From: Leguminivora glycinivorella
Lineage: Eukaryota; Arthropoda; Insecta; Lepidoptera; Tortricidae
NCBI RefSeq assembly: GCF_023078275.1
Contig: NC_062996.1
Span: 10,354,001 to 10,418,000 of the forward strand
Length of the DNA stretch: 64,000 bases
Reading direction: 5' to 3'
Both the position numbers and the translations under genes were made by a program. How positions within the stretch are numbered: the stretch's first letter is position 1; each line of letters begins with the position of its first letter. Positions 23,101-35,800 of the stretch are shown piece by piece. Below the pieces are notes generated by a model that was not told the DNA's origin, ran no database searches, and saw nothing but the letters and a program-made list of their open reading frames with translations.

Positions 23101-25575
23101 GCGTGGCCCGACACGCTCTTGGCCGGTTTTTTCTTAATTAGAGTATATCTATTAATTCAGTGTGCCGCTTGGCAAAGGCCTCCTCTAGCTCTTTCCATTG
23201 GGCCACTCTTCTCCACTTCGGGCCCACTGAGATTGAGTTCGTCCTCCCATCTTATCTTATAATATCTGGGCAACCGAGCTTCGCTCGGTTCTGTTTCGTA
23301 TCCTTGACATGTGTCGCCATCTAGTTCAAATTTGAATAGTACCTACATCGAGCGAAAGAATTCTCAGCCTTAACAACACAACTACTCCACACGAGATGGC
23401 GCGCATTTCGCCACAAAAACTCAAATAGTGTATTTTCTATTCGTTTTAGCCTTGACCTGTGTCGCCATCTAGTGTTTGCAATAAATAGTACTTACATCGA
23501 CCGAAAGAATTCTGTCTTAACAGTACAACTACTGCACACGAGATGGCGCGCGAAGAAAAACGCATGAAAACTCGAAAATTCGCGTTTTCCGGGACCTAAG
23601 GATAAGTTAGACCGATTTTTCACCCCCAAAAACCCCCACATAACAAATTTCTGCGAAATCGTTAGAGCGGTTTCCGAGATCGTCAGTGTAAATAAATATA
23701 TATATAAATAAATAAATAAATAAATATACAAGAATTGCTCGTTTAAAAGTATAAGATAGTACAATCTCTAGGATACCAATAGGCTAGTTTTCTACACTTC
23801 AAATAAAATATTTTTTCAGTGAAGTGCACATAATTAGAAGAAATATATGGACATTAGTTATGTTTAAACATCCATACTAATATTATAAATGGGAAAGCGT
23901 GTGTGTCTGTTTGTTTGTCCGTCTTTCACGGAAAAACGAAGTGACGAATTGACGCGTTTTTTTTAAGCGGAGATAGTTGAAGGGATGGAGAGTGACATAG
24001 GCTACTTTTTGTCTCTTTCTAACGCGAGCGAAGCCGCGGGTAAAAGCTAGTAATTTATAAAGTAAATGAATTGACGGTGACGCCACTTCTCAGTATTTCA
24101 CAGTAAATTCATATTAGCAAATCGTTTTACAGTTCTTAAAAAGATGCTGATTCGACTAGTAGGAAACTAGCCTGTTCGTAATTCTTTAGCTCCATTTTTC
24201 CTACCTTTACAAATTTATCCATACTTAATATTATATGGGAGAAACTGTATGTCGTGTTTGTTTTCAAGGCAAAACAGAGCCACGAATTGATGTGATTTCT
24301 AGTAGTCAAGTAGAAATAGTTGAAGGGGTGAAGAATGACATAGGCTACTTTTTGTCTCTTTCTGACCCCCCAATACCCTAAAATGGGGGTTTGGAAGTTT
24401 GTACGGAGCAATCCGCAAATTTCGAATTTATCGCGAGCCCTAGTTCACCTCAAAAATCACTGCAAGTGCCTTAATAAACATCCATATAGGTAAATAATCA
24501 ACCTCTAAGTGTTTTCTTTTCGTTTTCAGCCCCTAAACCGAGAAAAGAGAAACAAAAGAAGACACAAACCGATGTGACTCAACGGCACCTTGATATGCGT
24601 TCCAACTCTCTCAAGCTAGTCCGGAACTCCAACATGTGCCTCTTTAAAGCCGGACGAGCCAAGTTCAGCTGCCACTACTGCTTCCAATCATACCCCGACA
24701 TAGCACAACTTCGAGATCATTCACAAACACACTCGCATACTAAAGAATTCAACATCAAAATCAATCCGGTCTCACATCTATGCTACAAAAAGGTAGACAT
24801 CTCCTCGCTTCACTGCGCTAGGTGTCTCGAACCTTGCAACACCATCGAAGACTTACAAGAACACCTAACAGTCATCCATGATTTCAATTTCACCGATGAT
24901 GGACACTTACTAATACCTTTCAAACTAGATAAAGGTTTCTACTGCGCTATATGTAGCTTACTTTGCAATACTTTCGCATATCTAAGTATGCATATGAATT
25001 CTCATTTCCCTAACTACGTCTGTGAGACCTGCGGGGCTGCTTACATAAACTTCAAGAACTTAGACGTACATAGAAGAGTTGTACATTTAAGGAAATGCAA
25101 ACAATGCTTACAAGATAAATGTACGTGTAAGGAAGTTAAAATCACCGGACGGCAGAATTCACGAAAGTGCCTAGAGTGTAATATTACTTTTAAGTATTCT
25201 TATTTATATAAAGAACATAATTATCAAGTACACGGTGCAAAAAGACCTTTAGCAACTTGTGATGTGTGTAATAAAATATTTTTAACACCAAATAACTTGA
25301 AATTACATATACGTAGAATACATAATGCTGAAAGAAATCATATATGTGGGATATGTCATATGAGTTTTTTCACAGCACATGGTATGAGAAAACATATAAG
25401 AAGGACGCATACTGATGTGGAGATAAAACCATATGCTTGTGAACACTGCGCGTGCAAGTTTAAAATGAAATATTCGTTGAGTAAGCATTTGAAGAACCGT
25501 CATGGACGCAGGATGGATGGAAGGCTGTTTAGTGAAGGGTTGACTTTGGAGGCGATGCATAATACGGCCGTTTGA
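20176..25575 (+). CDS. Gene B: ZAD-C2H2 zinc-finger protein, 511 aa, 8 fingers
   Basis: The exons are 20176-20304, 21172-21325, 21825-21932, 22450-22548 and 24530-25575, with phases 0, 1, 1 and 1. Exon 1 encodes MRQLDLCRCCLAVGCDKDI and exon 2 ICEDCILRLREASAFK, together a ZAD. Exons 3 and 4 (108 and 99 bases) are symmetrical acidic linker exons; exon 3 has IKVE, a SUMO-type consensus. The last exon carries the lead SNSLKLVRNSNMCLF and eight C2H2 fingers at about residues 209-487, with LIPFKL between fingers 2 and 3 and a degenerate Cys-rich KCKQCLQDKC between fingers 4 and 5. The last finger ends HLKNRH, followed by a 24-residue tail. It is a tandem paralogue of gene A with an extra linker exon. 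A nuclear DNA-binding role is inferred from the family. Confidence 0.9.
20707..20930 (-). mobile_element. tRNA-derived SINE, antisense, in intron 1 of gene B
   Basis: It contains the complement of the tail ACTAAGCAAAGCTTGTAT, of GACTCAGGAACAAATATCTG and of the B box (GGGATTTGAACCCAGGACCG), as in the sense copies at 28819 and 29229. Its A-box end is replaced by other sequence. Confidence 0.65.
20938..21099. mobile_element. Short inverted-repeat element with GCGCGGATCCAG ends, copy 2
   Basis: Its ends are GCGCGGATCCAGG and CTGGATCCGCGC, and G/C homopolymer runs flank GGTCATGGGGGTCATGAACC. It ends 73 bases before exon 2 of gene B. Confidence 0.6.
22326..22425 (+). mobile_element. 3' part of a SINE immediately upstream of gene B exon 4
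   Basis: TATGTATATTGTTGTCTGAG through GCCGTGGGCCTCAGTCAATC to AAGAATGTCCTAT matches the tails of the complete SINE copies. The exon 4 acceptor is only about 25 bases further on. Confidence 0.6.
22599..23133. repeat. Dispersed element of the GGGTTCCGTA...TACGGAACCC type
   Basis: It begins TTTTTAGGGTTCCGTAG, contains a GTCCGTCCGTCC run and AACCGTTAGCACTAG, and ends CTACGGAACCCTACACTG, GACACGCTCTTGGCCGG and a T run. A second copy is at about 38095-38606, and related ends are found at 32748-33352 and 36300. It lies in intron 4 of gene B. Confidence 0.6.
23261..23757 (+). mobile_element. Dispersed retroelement fragment, copy 1
   Basis: This roughly 500-base block runs from AATATCTGGGCAACCGAGCT through ACACGAGATGGCGCGCATTT to a TAAATAAATAAATA tail and AAAAGTATAAGAT. 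It is nearly identical to 28164-28658. The A/T-rich simple tail suggests a non-LTR or SINE 3' end. Confidence 0.65.
23878..24048 (+). repeat. Dispersed repeat, CGCGGGTAAAAGCTAGTAAT family
   Basis: This is a full copy of the 4625-4803 family, in intron 4 of gene B. A diverged second copy at about 24220-24400 is about 130 bases from exon 5. Confidence 0.6.
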
Positions 25576-25713
25576 AATTATGACCTGAGAAATGTGCTAA
25601 TTTAGAACTAGTGCGGAAAAAACACCATGTCTACTGAAATAGTACATTGTGTATTAAGGGCGGAAAGTGAAGGATTACGAACGAGAGGCTGTTAGAAGCC
25701 GCCCTTGATATAT

Positions 25714-25921
25714 GGGTATTTTCAAAAATTGGAACCCAAAAATTGTAAAAATTAACTCGATGACGATTTTGTGACGACAATTAAGAATAAAATTGATCTA
25801 AAAACCAACTTTTTTCATGTTATAAATGAAGAATATTGCTACACACAAAAGCAATATTTTTGTCGTCACAAAACTGACATCGAGTTAATTTTTGTTAACA
25901 ACGTTCACTAATTTTGGGTCC
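25714..25921. mobile_element. MITE with GGGT(A/C)...CATTTTCA/GGGTCCC ends
   Basis: The inverted arms AAAATTAACTCGATG and CATCGAGTTAATTTTTG surround a middle with GACGACAATTAAG and its complement. Related copies lie at 54155-54423 and 56960-57220. The TTTTGTGACGACA core is shared by all. Confidence 0.6.
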
Positions 25922-26450
25922 CACACACACACAATCACGCCTGTATCCCATAAAGGGGTAGGCAGAACACATGAAACTACTAAAGCTTCAGTGCCACTCT
26001 TGGCAAATAAGGGGTTGAAAGAAAACGAAACTGTGACATTGCAGTCCCAATCTTTGAAAATGCCCAATACATCATGTTTTTATCCCAGTCGCGAAGTAAT
26101 AACCAAAATTTCAACTAAATGTATTGAATTACCTACGCTGACATTTCGAACATTCGTCTATCATGTAATTTTTGACAGGTCGTGGAAGGCCCCACTGTTA
26201 TATATTTTTCCCCTCACTAGCTCGGAAACACGTGTTTTGTCCTTTAATACCAGCGGGTAAAAACGCATTTTATCCACTAGTGGATAAAGTAATTTTATCT
26301 TGAGTAGAGGCAAAATTTCTGCTTTAAAATTGATAAAAGTAGACTAATCTAGGGATGAAGATGTTTTGCCACCTGTGGAACTACTGGAAGCAGTGATAAA
26401 CGCGTTTTTTGCGTTGTAGTTTCCTCGCTATAGTGAGGGGAAAAGTTTTG

Positions 26451-26622
26451 TGTTACACTCGGGTGCAAATGTATTTTACTTTTCGTGTGTTGAAAAACGA
26501 GCAAGCGAAAGGATGCTATAGTTGAACCACGAGCGAAGCGAGTGGTTCGAGAATAGAATCCTGAACTTGCTCGTTTTTCAACACACGAGAAGTAAAATAC
26601 ATTTGCACCCGAGTGTAACAAA
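26451..26622. repeat. Inverted repeat, TGTTACACTCGGGTGCAAAT ends
   Basis: The left arm TGTTACACTCGGGTGCAAAT continues through AAAACGAGCAAGC and is mirrored by GCTCGTTTTTCAACACACG and ATTTGCACCCGAGTGTAACA. The loop contains ACGAGCGAAGCGAGTGG. It is probably part of a dispersed element. Confidence 0.55.
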
Positions 26623-26845
26623 TAACTATTGCACATGTGTAAATATTTTTGTAAATAAAATCTGTTTTTAAATTTGTGCATTTCATTTTCTGATGCATTT
26701 TATTTATTGCCCTTTATTTATCTTTATTGAACAGGCAATAAACAGCGAAGTGTCACTATTGTGAAATATGCCACTGTTGTAATAACACTGTTGTATGCAA
26801 AATTTGGGTTTCTAAATAAATAAAACACAACATAACTTCAACAAT

Positions 26846-29800
26846 TTAATGCAAACCCACATGTGTCCTCTTCATATGCCGCCTCAAAGAATCCTTAGTA
26901 GCAAACGGGTTACTGCACAAACTACAGGAAAACCGCTTTTCCCCCGTATGGGTTACCCTATGACGCGTCACATCCGATTTAGTATAAAAAAGATTATGGC
27001 AAATTTCGCATTCGTGATTTTTCTCCTTCATGTGAACGTTTTTCATATGATTATTACATAAACTTCGAGTTACAAACGATTTTTCACATATCAGACATTT
27101 ATGATTCGGTTTTGGTAACCCATGTTTCTCTACTAGATGCAAAACTTTAAAATTCTCTTGAAAAAATCTTTCATTGCAATAAGGGCATGGAAAGCGAAGT
27201 TTTCTTTCGTATTTTACATTATGAATTGAAATCTCGTGATGTTTTTTATCGATTTTATTTGAAAAAACATCGTTGCAATGTTTGCAATGGAGCGGTCTAT
27301 GAGAACGCGTTTTGTGTAAATTTAAAAATACTAAATTAGAGAACGCAGCGCCGCATATATGGCAGACCTGCTTTTGAAAATGTTTATTCATATGCATATT
27401 TAATAATCTAAAAACAGAGAATTTTTCCGAGCATATCTGGCATTTTAAATCAGTTTCTATTTTAAATGGAACTAATAGGTCTTCGCCTTCAATTTTGAGG
27501 TTATGTTCTTCTAAGTGTGTTTTTAGTTTTTGTATATTTTCTACAGGTTTTTGGCAGATTTTGCAGCTTAAGTCCGAGACTTCTACTTTGACGAGTCGGT
27601 TCTGCTGGAGAATGATCTTCTTCTTGATATGTTCTAGAGTGTGCGTGGTTTCTGTGTGCTGTTTTAAGCCGGTCATGTCGGGGAAAGGCTCTTTGCAGCA
27701 AAAGCATCGGTACCTGTAATGTGTGAACTCAGCTTAAGACATGTTAAATTGTTCGAGGTTTAATAGATTGGGCTATAAGTCACAAGAAATAAAATAGTAC
27801 ATTACGATACAAGTGCGGAAAAGAGGAAGTTCGGAACGAGTGGAGATATATTAGAACACGACCGAAGGGAATGTTTTAAATCGACAAGAGTTACGAATTT
27901 CCTTGTCACACGTGTATTACGATACACGTTTTTCACAAATTTCGTCGGGTACCACGGCGGGTGGGTGGTCTAGTGGTGAAGACGTTAGCCGCGTAAGCTG
28001 AAGAGCCGGGTTCGATTCCCGGCTCGGCCACCAGTGGGAGTGATCTTTTGTTCGTTTTTATAGCCGATAGCTCATAGCTTACTAGCTCGCGGTGGGACCA
28101 GTGCCTAGGCTGGATACTGTTTGCCTTATATATCGGACTACGGCGGTTTAAGGGTTAAGTATACAATATCTGGGCAACCGAGCTTCGCTCGGTTCTGTTT
28201 CGTATCCTTGACATGTGTCGCCATCTAGTTCAAAAATGAATAGTACCTACATCGAGCGAAAGAATTCTCAGCCTTAACAACACAACTACTCCACACGAGA
28301 TGGCGCGCATTTCGCCACAAAAACTCAAATAGTGTATTTTTCTATTCGTTTTAGCCTTGACCTGTGTCGCCATCTAGTGTTTGCAATAAATAGTACTTAC
28401 ATCGACCGAAAGAATTCTGTCTTAACAGTACAACTACTGCACACGAGATGGCGCGCGAAGAAAAACGCATGAAAACTTGAAAATTCGCGTTTTCCGGGAC
28501 CTAAGGATAAGTTAGACCGATTTTTCACCCCCAAAAACCCCCACATAACAAATTTCTGCGAAATCGTTAGAGCGGTTTCCGAGATCGTCAGTGTAAATAA
28601 ATAAATATATAAATAAATAAATAAATATACAAGAATTGCTCGTTTAAAAGTATAAGATTAAAACTTACCAGCTCTTGTTCCACTGGAAGACACACATGGT
28701 AGAATTCGCGAGCAACTTGAGCGAGTTCTCTCTAAGCAGCGGTCCGGTGCCGCGGCGCTCTGCTAACGCCTTCAACTTGTCCTGATCACAGTCTGAAAGA
28801 CAGTTTCTTTATTATTTGACCACCGGTCTGGCCTAGCGGGTAGTGACTCTGCCTGCTAAGCCGCGGTCCTGCGTTCGAATCCCGATAAGGGCATTTATTT
28901 GTGTGATGACTGATGAGCACAGATATTTGTTCTTGAGTCATGGATGTTTTCTATGTATATAAGTATTTGTATATTATGTATATCGTTGTCTGAGTACCCA
29001 CAATACAAGCCTTCTTGAGCTTACCGTAGGGCTACGTCAATCTGTGTAAGAATGTCCTATAATATTTATTTATTTAATTTAAGCATTGACGACCGGTCTG
29101 GTGGCCTAGCCTAGCCTGGTATTTAATTATTTTACTAAACAAAACTTTACCATATCTTAGAAATAAATGCATATATTATGCAAAGGTCCTGGGTTCGAAA
29201 CCTGGTAAGGGCATTTATTTGAAAGTTCGACCGGTCTGGCTTAGTCGGTAGTGACCCTGCCTGCTAAGCCGCGGTCCTGGGTTCGAATCCCGGTAAAGGG
29301 CATTTATTTGTGTGATGAGCACAGATATTTGTTCCTGAGTCATGGATGTTTTCTATGTATATAAGTATGTATTTATCTATTCAAGTATGTATACCGTCGC
29401 TTAGTACCCATAGTATGTACAAGCTTTGCTTAGTTTGGGGCTAAGTTAATCTGTGTAAGGTGTCCCCAATATTTATTTATTTATATTTGAAAGTTGAGCA
29501 CGTAAAACTGGGTCTCACAGAACGTTGCGTTGCGACACAGTATAAAACCAGTAATAACTCTTCTTACAAACTTCACGCCGCGCGGTGTGTCCCCCTCCCT
29601 CCCCTCGCATGCGGCGAAAACATGCGAAACTGGTGATTATTGGGCTGGACAGTCGGGGCCGCGTTTGCGCGCTGTGTTGACGTGTTGAGTTCGGGAGAAA
29701 ATGACGTCAGCACCGAAGACATATTTTCGTTACTGTAGTGTTTATGGGTGTATGGAAAGTTCTCAAAATGCGGAAATGTCATTCTTTAGAATTCCTAGAC

Positions 29801-32800
29801 ACCCAGAAAAGTAAGTGGTTGTTATATATTTGCAGTGTTAGGTACATTATTGCTTACGTAAATGGCGTAAAAGTGAGATTTAAAGCTAGAATGACACATT
29901 AAAATCAATAAGGATTTATCTGTAACGACATTTAGGTAGATGCTGCGATCTATCTAGCTCGAAAGTTTGGTACCTACTTAAATATTGTGCAAACATCTAT
30001 TCAAACATTTTATGTAAATATGATTTCGTCAGTATTTAAGAAACAAATACGTACTTGAATCTTTATTAGATAAAAAGGTAGAAAGAGCGTTGGTACTAGC
30101 ATAGCGCCATACACAGTTACTAATACGAGTAGGACAGTAGGTACCTACGTTTCTAGTTCAAACGAATCTTTTTTTTATTGTGATGGATTGGGTGTATTCT
30201 AGAGAAAACATATAAAATGAACACTTAAATTAACGCTTTTGCAATTATTGTTACACAATCTACTATTGCGCGTATGAGAGTAATATATTTATAATGATTT
30301 TTTGTGTCTTCAATACTGACTAATGTGGTGTCATGACGTGGTATTGTTATACTAAAACCTACTTACAGTTAATAGTACCTATTAGATTTACAACAACTTA
30401 CATTGTACGAAGTCGATTATAGTAACGTTGTACATGTACAACCCTGCGTGACCTTGCGCAGTAGTAACGACCGCGCCGCCGCTGCCGGAGATTAACTACT
30501 GATATATCCTTATACTGTGGTTGCGAGCACTGTAATAATGTGTTTTCTAATAAAAATCATAAATTACGAAATACCTTTTTTTTTAATACTACGTCGGTGG
30601 CAAACAAGCTACGGTCCGCCTGATGGAAAGCGGTCACCGTCACCTATGGACGCCTGCAACTCAAGGAGTGTCACGTGCGCGTTGCCAACCCAGAGCACAA
30701 CCGCTTAGTGTGTAATATTGTCACTGTGTAAAAGTGCCCCTATGGCCTATTTGCTGAATAAATTATTTTGTATTTGTATTTTTGTGAAAAAACTTTACAA
30801 ATAAGCGCCGTCAACTTTTACGAGGTGTTTTTAGGTGTTAAATGCAATGATTATAATAAGGTGGGAACCTATAATTGGCTGTTTGTTACTAGGGTTATAT
30901 TATATATTATTTATTCTGAATTGTAAGCTGTTGGTTCTCCAAATAATAAATAAATAAAGATACGACAATTCATATAAGGGCATTTAGAATTTGGGACACC
31001 CCAATTAGCGTAAGTTGTAGCGAAAATGCTAAAATGGAAAGGAGCCCCCCTTTCAACTTGGGAATTCTAGTAAAGATAGTTATTGGTATGTATTTTGTGC
31101 TAATAAATAAATAAATAAATAAATAAATTAATTAATTAATTAATATTATAGGACATTCTTACACAGATTGACTGAGGCCCACGGTAAGCTCAAGAAGGCT
31201 TGTGTTGTGGGTACTCAGACAACGATATATATAATATATAAATACTTATAAATAATAAATGATTTTTCACCACACCAACTGGTAAAGGCTTACTTTGCTA
31301 TTCGAAAACAGATAGCAAAATTGCATTTTATCCACAGAAGTGCAAAGTAAATTCATACAAATTTTAACTTGATGTCTTAAGCTGTTTGGTAGAATTTATA
31401 ATGATGATTTTGAATCATACATATTGAATAGATTGATGGATTTGATTTAGTTTGATGTTTTATAGTCAGTATTTTGTTCGTGTTGGTGTGGTGAAAAATT
31501 TGTGTTTCACTAGGAGGCAAAATTTGTTTAGCTTTCATGCCTTGAAACCCTCACAACGCTCAAGATTCCACTGGAATCTTTCGCTCGCTCGGGTATCAAT
31601 ATTGGCACGTGCAGTTAAACAACTACTTTGCCCCCTTGTAAAACAAATAACTATTTCTTTCTAAGTAATAAGCCAATGTAAATATAAATACCTGTATTCT
31701 CGTGTTTAATTCTATTTTTCTTTGTCTTTGCCTTTCGTTTGAGTCTCGCAGGCTTCCTGGTGCCTTCTAAATTTGTTTCATCTTTTGCAAGCTCCAGTTT
31801 AATGTTGGCCAGGATCTCTGTCACAAGGGAAGTAGAGCAGATCATGTAGTAGAATACACATTACGATACAAGTGCGAAAAAGGATTGAAATTGGCTGATG
31901 TACAGTACATAATCTTTTTTTTTTTGATAGCCTGGTGTAGTGTCGCACTGCTGGACAAAGGGCTCCCCTCGCTTCTTCCATTCAACCCTGGCATGATTAA
32001 AATCCTGCCAGCATGGATAGAATAGGCTACTTGCCTCCTAGTCAAATCAGCTTCTTTTTAAGAACTGTCAAAACGAATTTAAACGACTTGCTAATATGGA
32101 ATTTATATGAAATTGAATTGAGTGACGTCACGGTCAACTCAGTTACTTTATATATTTCTACCTGATTTATTAGATAGAAATTAGATCTAAAAATAACTTC
32201 TATCCATGTTTTTTATCATAATTATCTGATGCTTTATTTCGTGCATGGTATAAAATATTTTAACTACAGTCAAGGTCCCTATTCATCCAAGTCATCCCAC
32301 CATCTCTTTTTCGGTCTGCCTGAACCCCGGCCTGTACCCTTTACGGTGGTGTGTGGGTCCCACTCTGGTCATAGTCATTTGAAAATACAACACAAAACTT
32401 GTAACAACAAAGCACAAAACAACCTTCAAATCAAGAGTGAACAGGCATCTTCTGGGCGAGCTCACTCCATCGTAGGCCACGTCTTTGCCTTTGCCTAGTC
32501 TGTGGTCAAGAGTAAGCCCATTTATATATTAAAAAAAAATATCGGTAAAAACTTAATTACAAACAGAATAGTGCAAGCTTGGAATAAATTACCCTCTGAA
32601 GTTGTGAACTCTACCAGTGTTAATCAATTTAATAACCTAACCACAAAATTAAAATTTTGAAAAAACCCCCGACTGCGACATAGTAGACCGATTTTCATGA
32701 AACATGGCTAAGAACACTCCCGACTAACTCAGCTTTCAGACAAAAAAAAACCGGCCAAGTGCTAGTCGGGCTCGCGCACAAAGGGTTCCGTAGCAGCAAA

Positions 32801-35800
32801 TATAATAAACTTATTATGTCAATTTATACACCTGCCAAAATTACAGTTAAATCAACCTATCTCAAAAACTATAAGAGATACTTTGATCAAACCAAAAATC
32901 GTTGAAAGAGTTAATTAGCATGCATCACCTCTATTTTTTTTAGAATTTTATACCCCGTAGTTATAAAAATAGAGGGGGGGGGACATACTTTTTACGACTT
33001 TGAGAGCTGATATCTCAAAAACCGTTCACTTTAAGAAAAATGTTTTTTAGAAAACTTTATATCATTTTAAAAGACCTTTCCATTGATACCCCACACGGGT
33101 ATGTACATCGAAAAAAAAATTTTCATCCCTCAGTTACATGTATGGGGGGCCCCACCCCCAATTCTTTTTTTTACTATTTAGTGTCATAATTTTGTAGCGG
33201 TTCATACAACACATATTCCCATCAAATTTCATCACTGTAGTACTTATAGTTTCCGAGTAAATCGGCTGTGACAGACGGACAGACGGACAGACGGACAGAC
33301 GGACATGACGAAACTATAAGGGTTCCGTTTTTGCCATTTTGGCTACGGAACCCTAAAAAACTAAATCTAAATCGGTTCATCCGTTCGGGAGCTACGATGC
33401 CACAGACGGACACACACACAGACAGACAGTCAAACACAGACAGACAGACAGACACGTCAAACTTGTAACACCCCTTCGTTTTTGCGTCGGGGGTTAAAAA
33501 AAGACTAGACAAACTATCTAAGAAGTGAAATCGTGCAAAGTGAACAATGATTTAGACCAGCGGTTCTCAAACTTATTTTCCCATGGAACCCTTTTAGAAA
33601 GTAAAACATCTGACGGAACCCTTAAATTATTTTTCTTTTTATTGCAATCTTTATTTTAATAAGCAATCATGATAGTCAAATCTAATCACTAGATTCTAAT
33701 GTGAGGATACATGGAACTGTTTTTTATTTTTTAACAATTGGTGAATATTTGGTTTTATGGAAGAGAGTTGAAGTTGCATATCAGGTACCCAAAATTCACA
33801 CGGAGCCCCCAGAGAGGCTTTGCGGAGCCCTAGGGGTCCGCGGAGCACACTTTGAGAATGGCTGATTTAGACGTTCCAGCATCAGCTGCCTGTCTAAAAC
33901 GAAATAATTAATAATAATAAATAAATAAAATTTTGCACAGTTTTTGCATCATCATCATCATCATCATCATATCAGCCCTTTATCGCCCACTGCTGAGCAT
34001 AGGCCTCTCTTCTAATACGCCACTTGTCCCGGTCCTGAGCTAGTCTTATCCAGTTGTGACCCACAATTTTCCGGATGTCGTCCACCCAACGAGCTCACGG
34101 ATGCCAAGTTTTTGTATACTTACCATCATCATCCAGACTGTCCTCGGGGCATCCAGTGCTGACACAATCAGCTTCAAGAGTCAGTGGCTCTGCCTTCACA
34201 TCCGGTAACTTCAGGTCTTCTTTTATGTTGATATCTGAAAATAATAAATATATATTTAACACCTTCACTCAGGCTTCAAATCTATTATTATTTATTTACT
34301 AGATTTTTCCCGCAGCTTCAATCGCGTTAGAAAGAGACAAAAGTAGCCTATGTCACTCTCTATCCCTCAACTATCTCCACTTAAAAAATCACGTCAATTC
34401 GTCGCTCCGTTTTGCTGTGAAAGACGAACAAACAAACAGACACATACACTTTCCCATTTATAATATTAGTATGGATTAATCAGGCAGGCGAGATTAACAA
34501 CTTCACTTAACGATTATTTCTTTTTGACGACCGGTCTGGCGCAGTCGGTAGTGACCCTGCCTGCTACGCCGCGGTCCCGGGTTCGAATCCCGGTAAGGGC
34601 ATTTATTTGTGTGATGAGCACAGATATTTGTTCCTGAGTCATGGATGTTTTCTATGTATATAAGTATTTATATATTGTATATATCGTTGCTGAGAACCCA
34701 CAACACAAGCCTTCTTGAGCTTACCGTGGGCCTCAGTCAATCTGTGTAAGAATGTCCTATAATATTTATTTATTTATTTAAGATGTGTTCTTTAAGTTTG
34801 TTAAATAGTTATTTTATCTAGTTGGTTTTTAAACTGCTGCTTATTCAACAATAAAAGTAAAAGTAATCTAATTTGCATAATTTTATGGGTATTTTCAAAA
34901 AAATCAATTATTTATTCATAAATTACATTTCATAGTCAGTACAAATTATTACAGTTTAGGTAAGAAATTGAATATCTGATTTTCACAAATGCTGTAGGTA
35001 TGTATGTTTTTTTTTTAGGTCAAATTCAAATAGGTAAATAATAAATAAATAAATATTATAGGACATTCTTACACAGATTGACTGAGGCCCACGAAGGCTC
35101 GTGTTGTGGGTACTCAGACAACGATATATATAATATATAAATACTTATATACATAGAAAACATCCATGCCTCAGGAACAAATATCTGTGCTCATCACACA
35201 AATAAATTCCCTTACCGGGATTCAAACCCAGGACCGTGGCGCAGCAGGCAGGGTCACTACCGACTGCGTCAGACCGGTCGTCAAGTAATTTGACCACAAT
35301 CGCACCTGATGGTAAGTGATGATGCGGTCTTAGGTGGAGCATGCTTACCTATGAGATACCTATTTACTCTTGCTATGTATGTATGTTGTAGGCTTATTCT
35401 ACTGAGAATATACACTTAACATCCCACCAAGAAAGAAATGTCGCATCTACTAGTAATTTTGTGTTTGACAAACCTGAAAATATTAGAATTTAGAAAACAC
35501 CCTTACCTTCAATATGTTCCAATGTGTACCGACTCAGTGTAGCCTCACTCTGAAGTATAGTTTGTTTAAAGGCCCTCGCGTCTCGAAGCCGGCCAATGCA
35601 GTCTTCACAAATCAGTTGATTTACACTATACTGGTCAGAAATCTGTTCAACAGTATGAAATCATTGGTGATTACCTTATATTTGCAGTTGTAGGGTAGAA
35701 CATTAAGTTTTTGTTTTTATAAGTTCTTTATTTTAACATAAATACAAAATATACATGGTAAGATGCTGCACAACAAAACCAGACACTTAAAAAACTTAAG

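Larger units (their letters stand above)
25576..26845. other. Intergenic region between convergent genes B and C
   Basis: It holds a MITE (25714-25921), a CAATCACGCCTGTATCCC repeat (25928-26045) and a large inverted repeat (26451-26622). On the minus strand the AATAAA signals read at 26699-26705 and near 26713-26730 are candidates for gene C 3' end formation. No gene is supported. Confidence 0.5.

Noticed and set aside
27960..28034. Possible functional tRNA gene ending GGCCACCA
   Set aside because: The T arm is good, but the 5' strand does not complete the acceptor stem and a SINE body follows.
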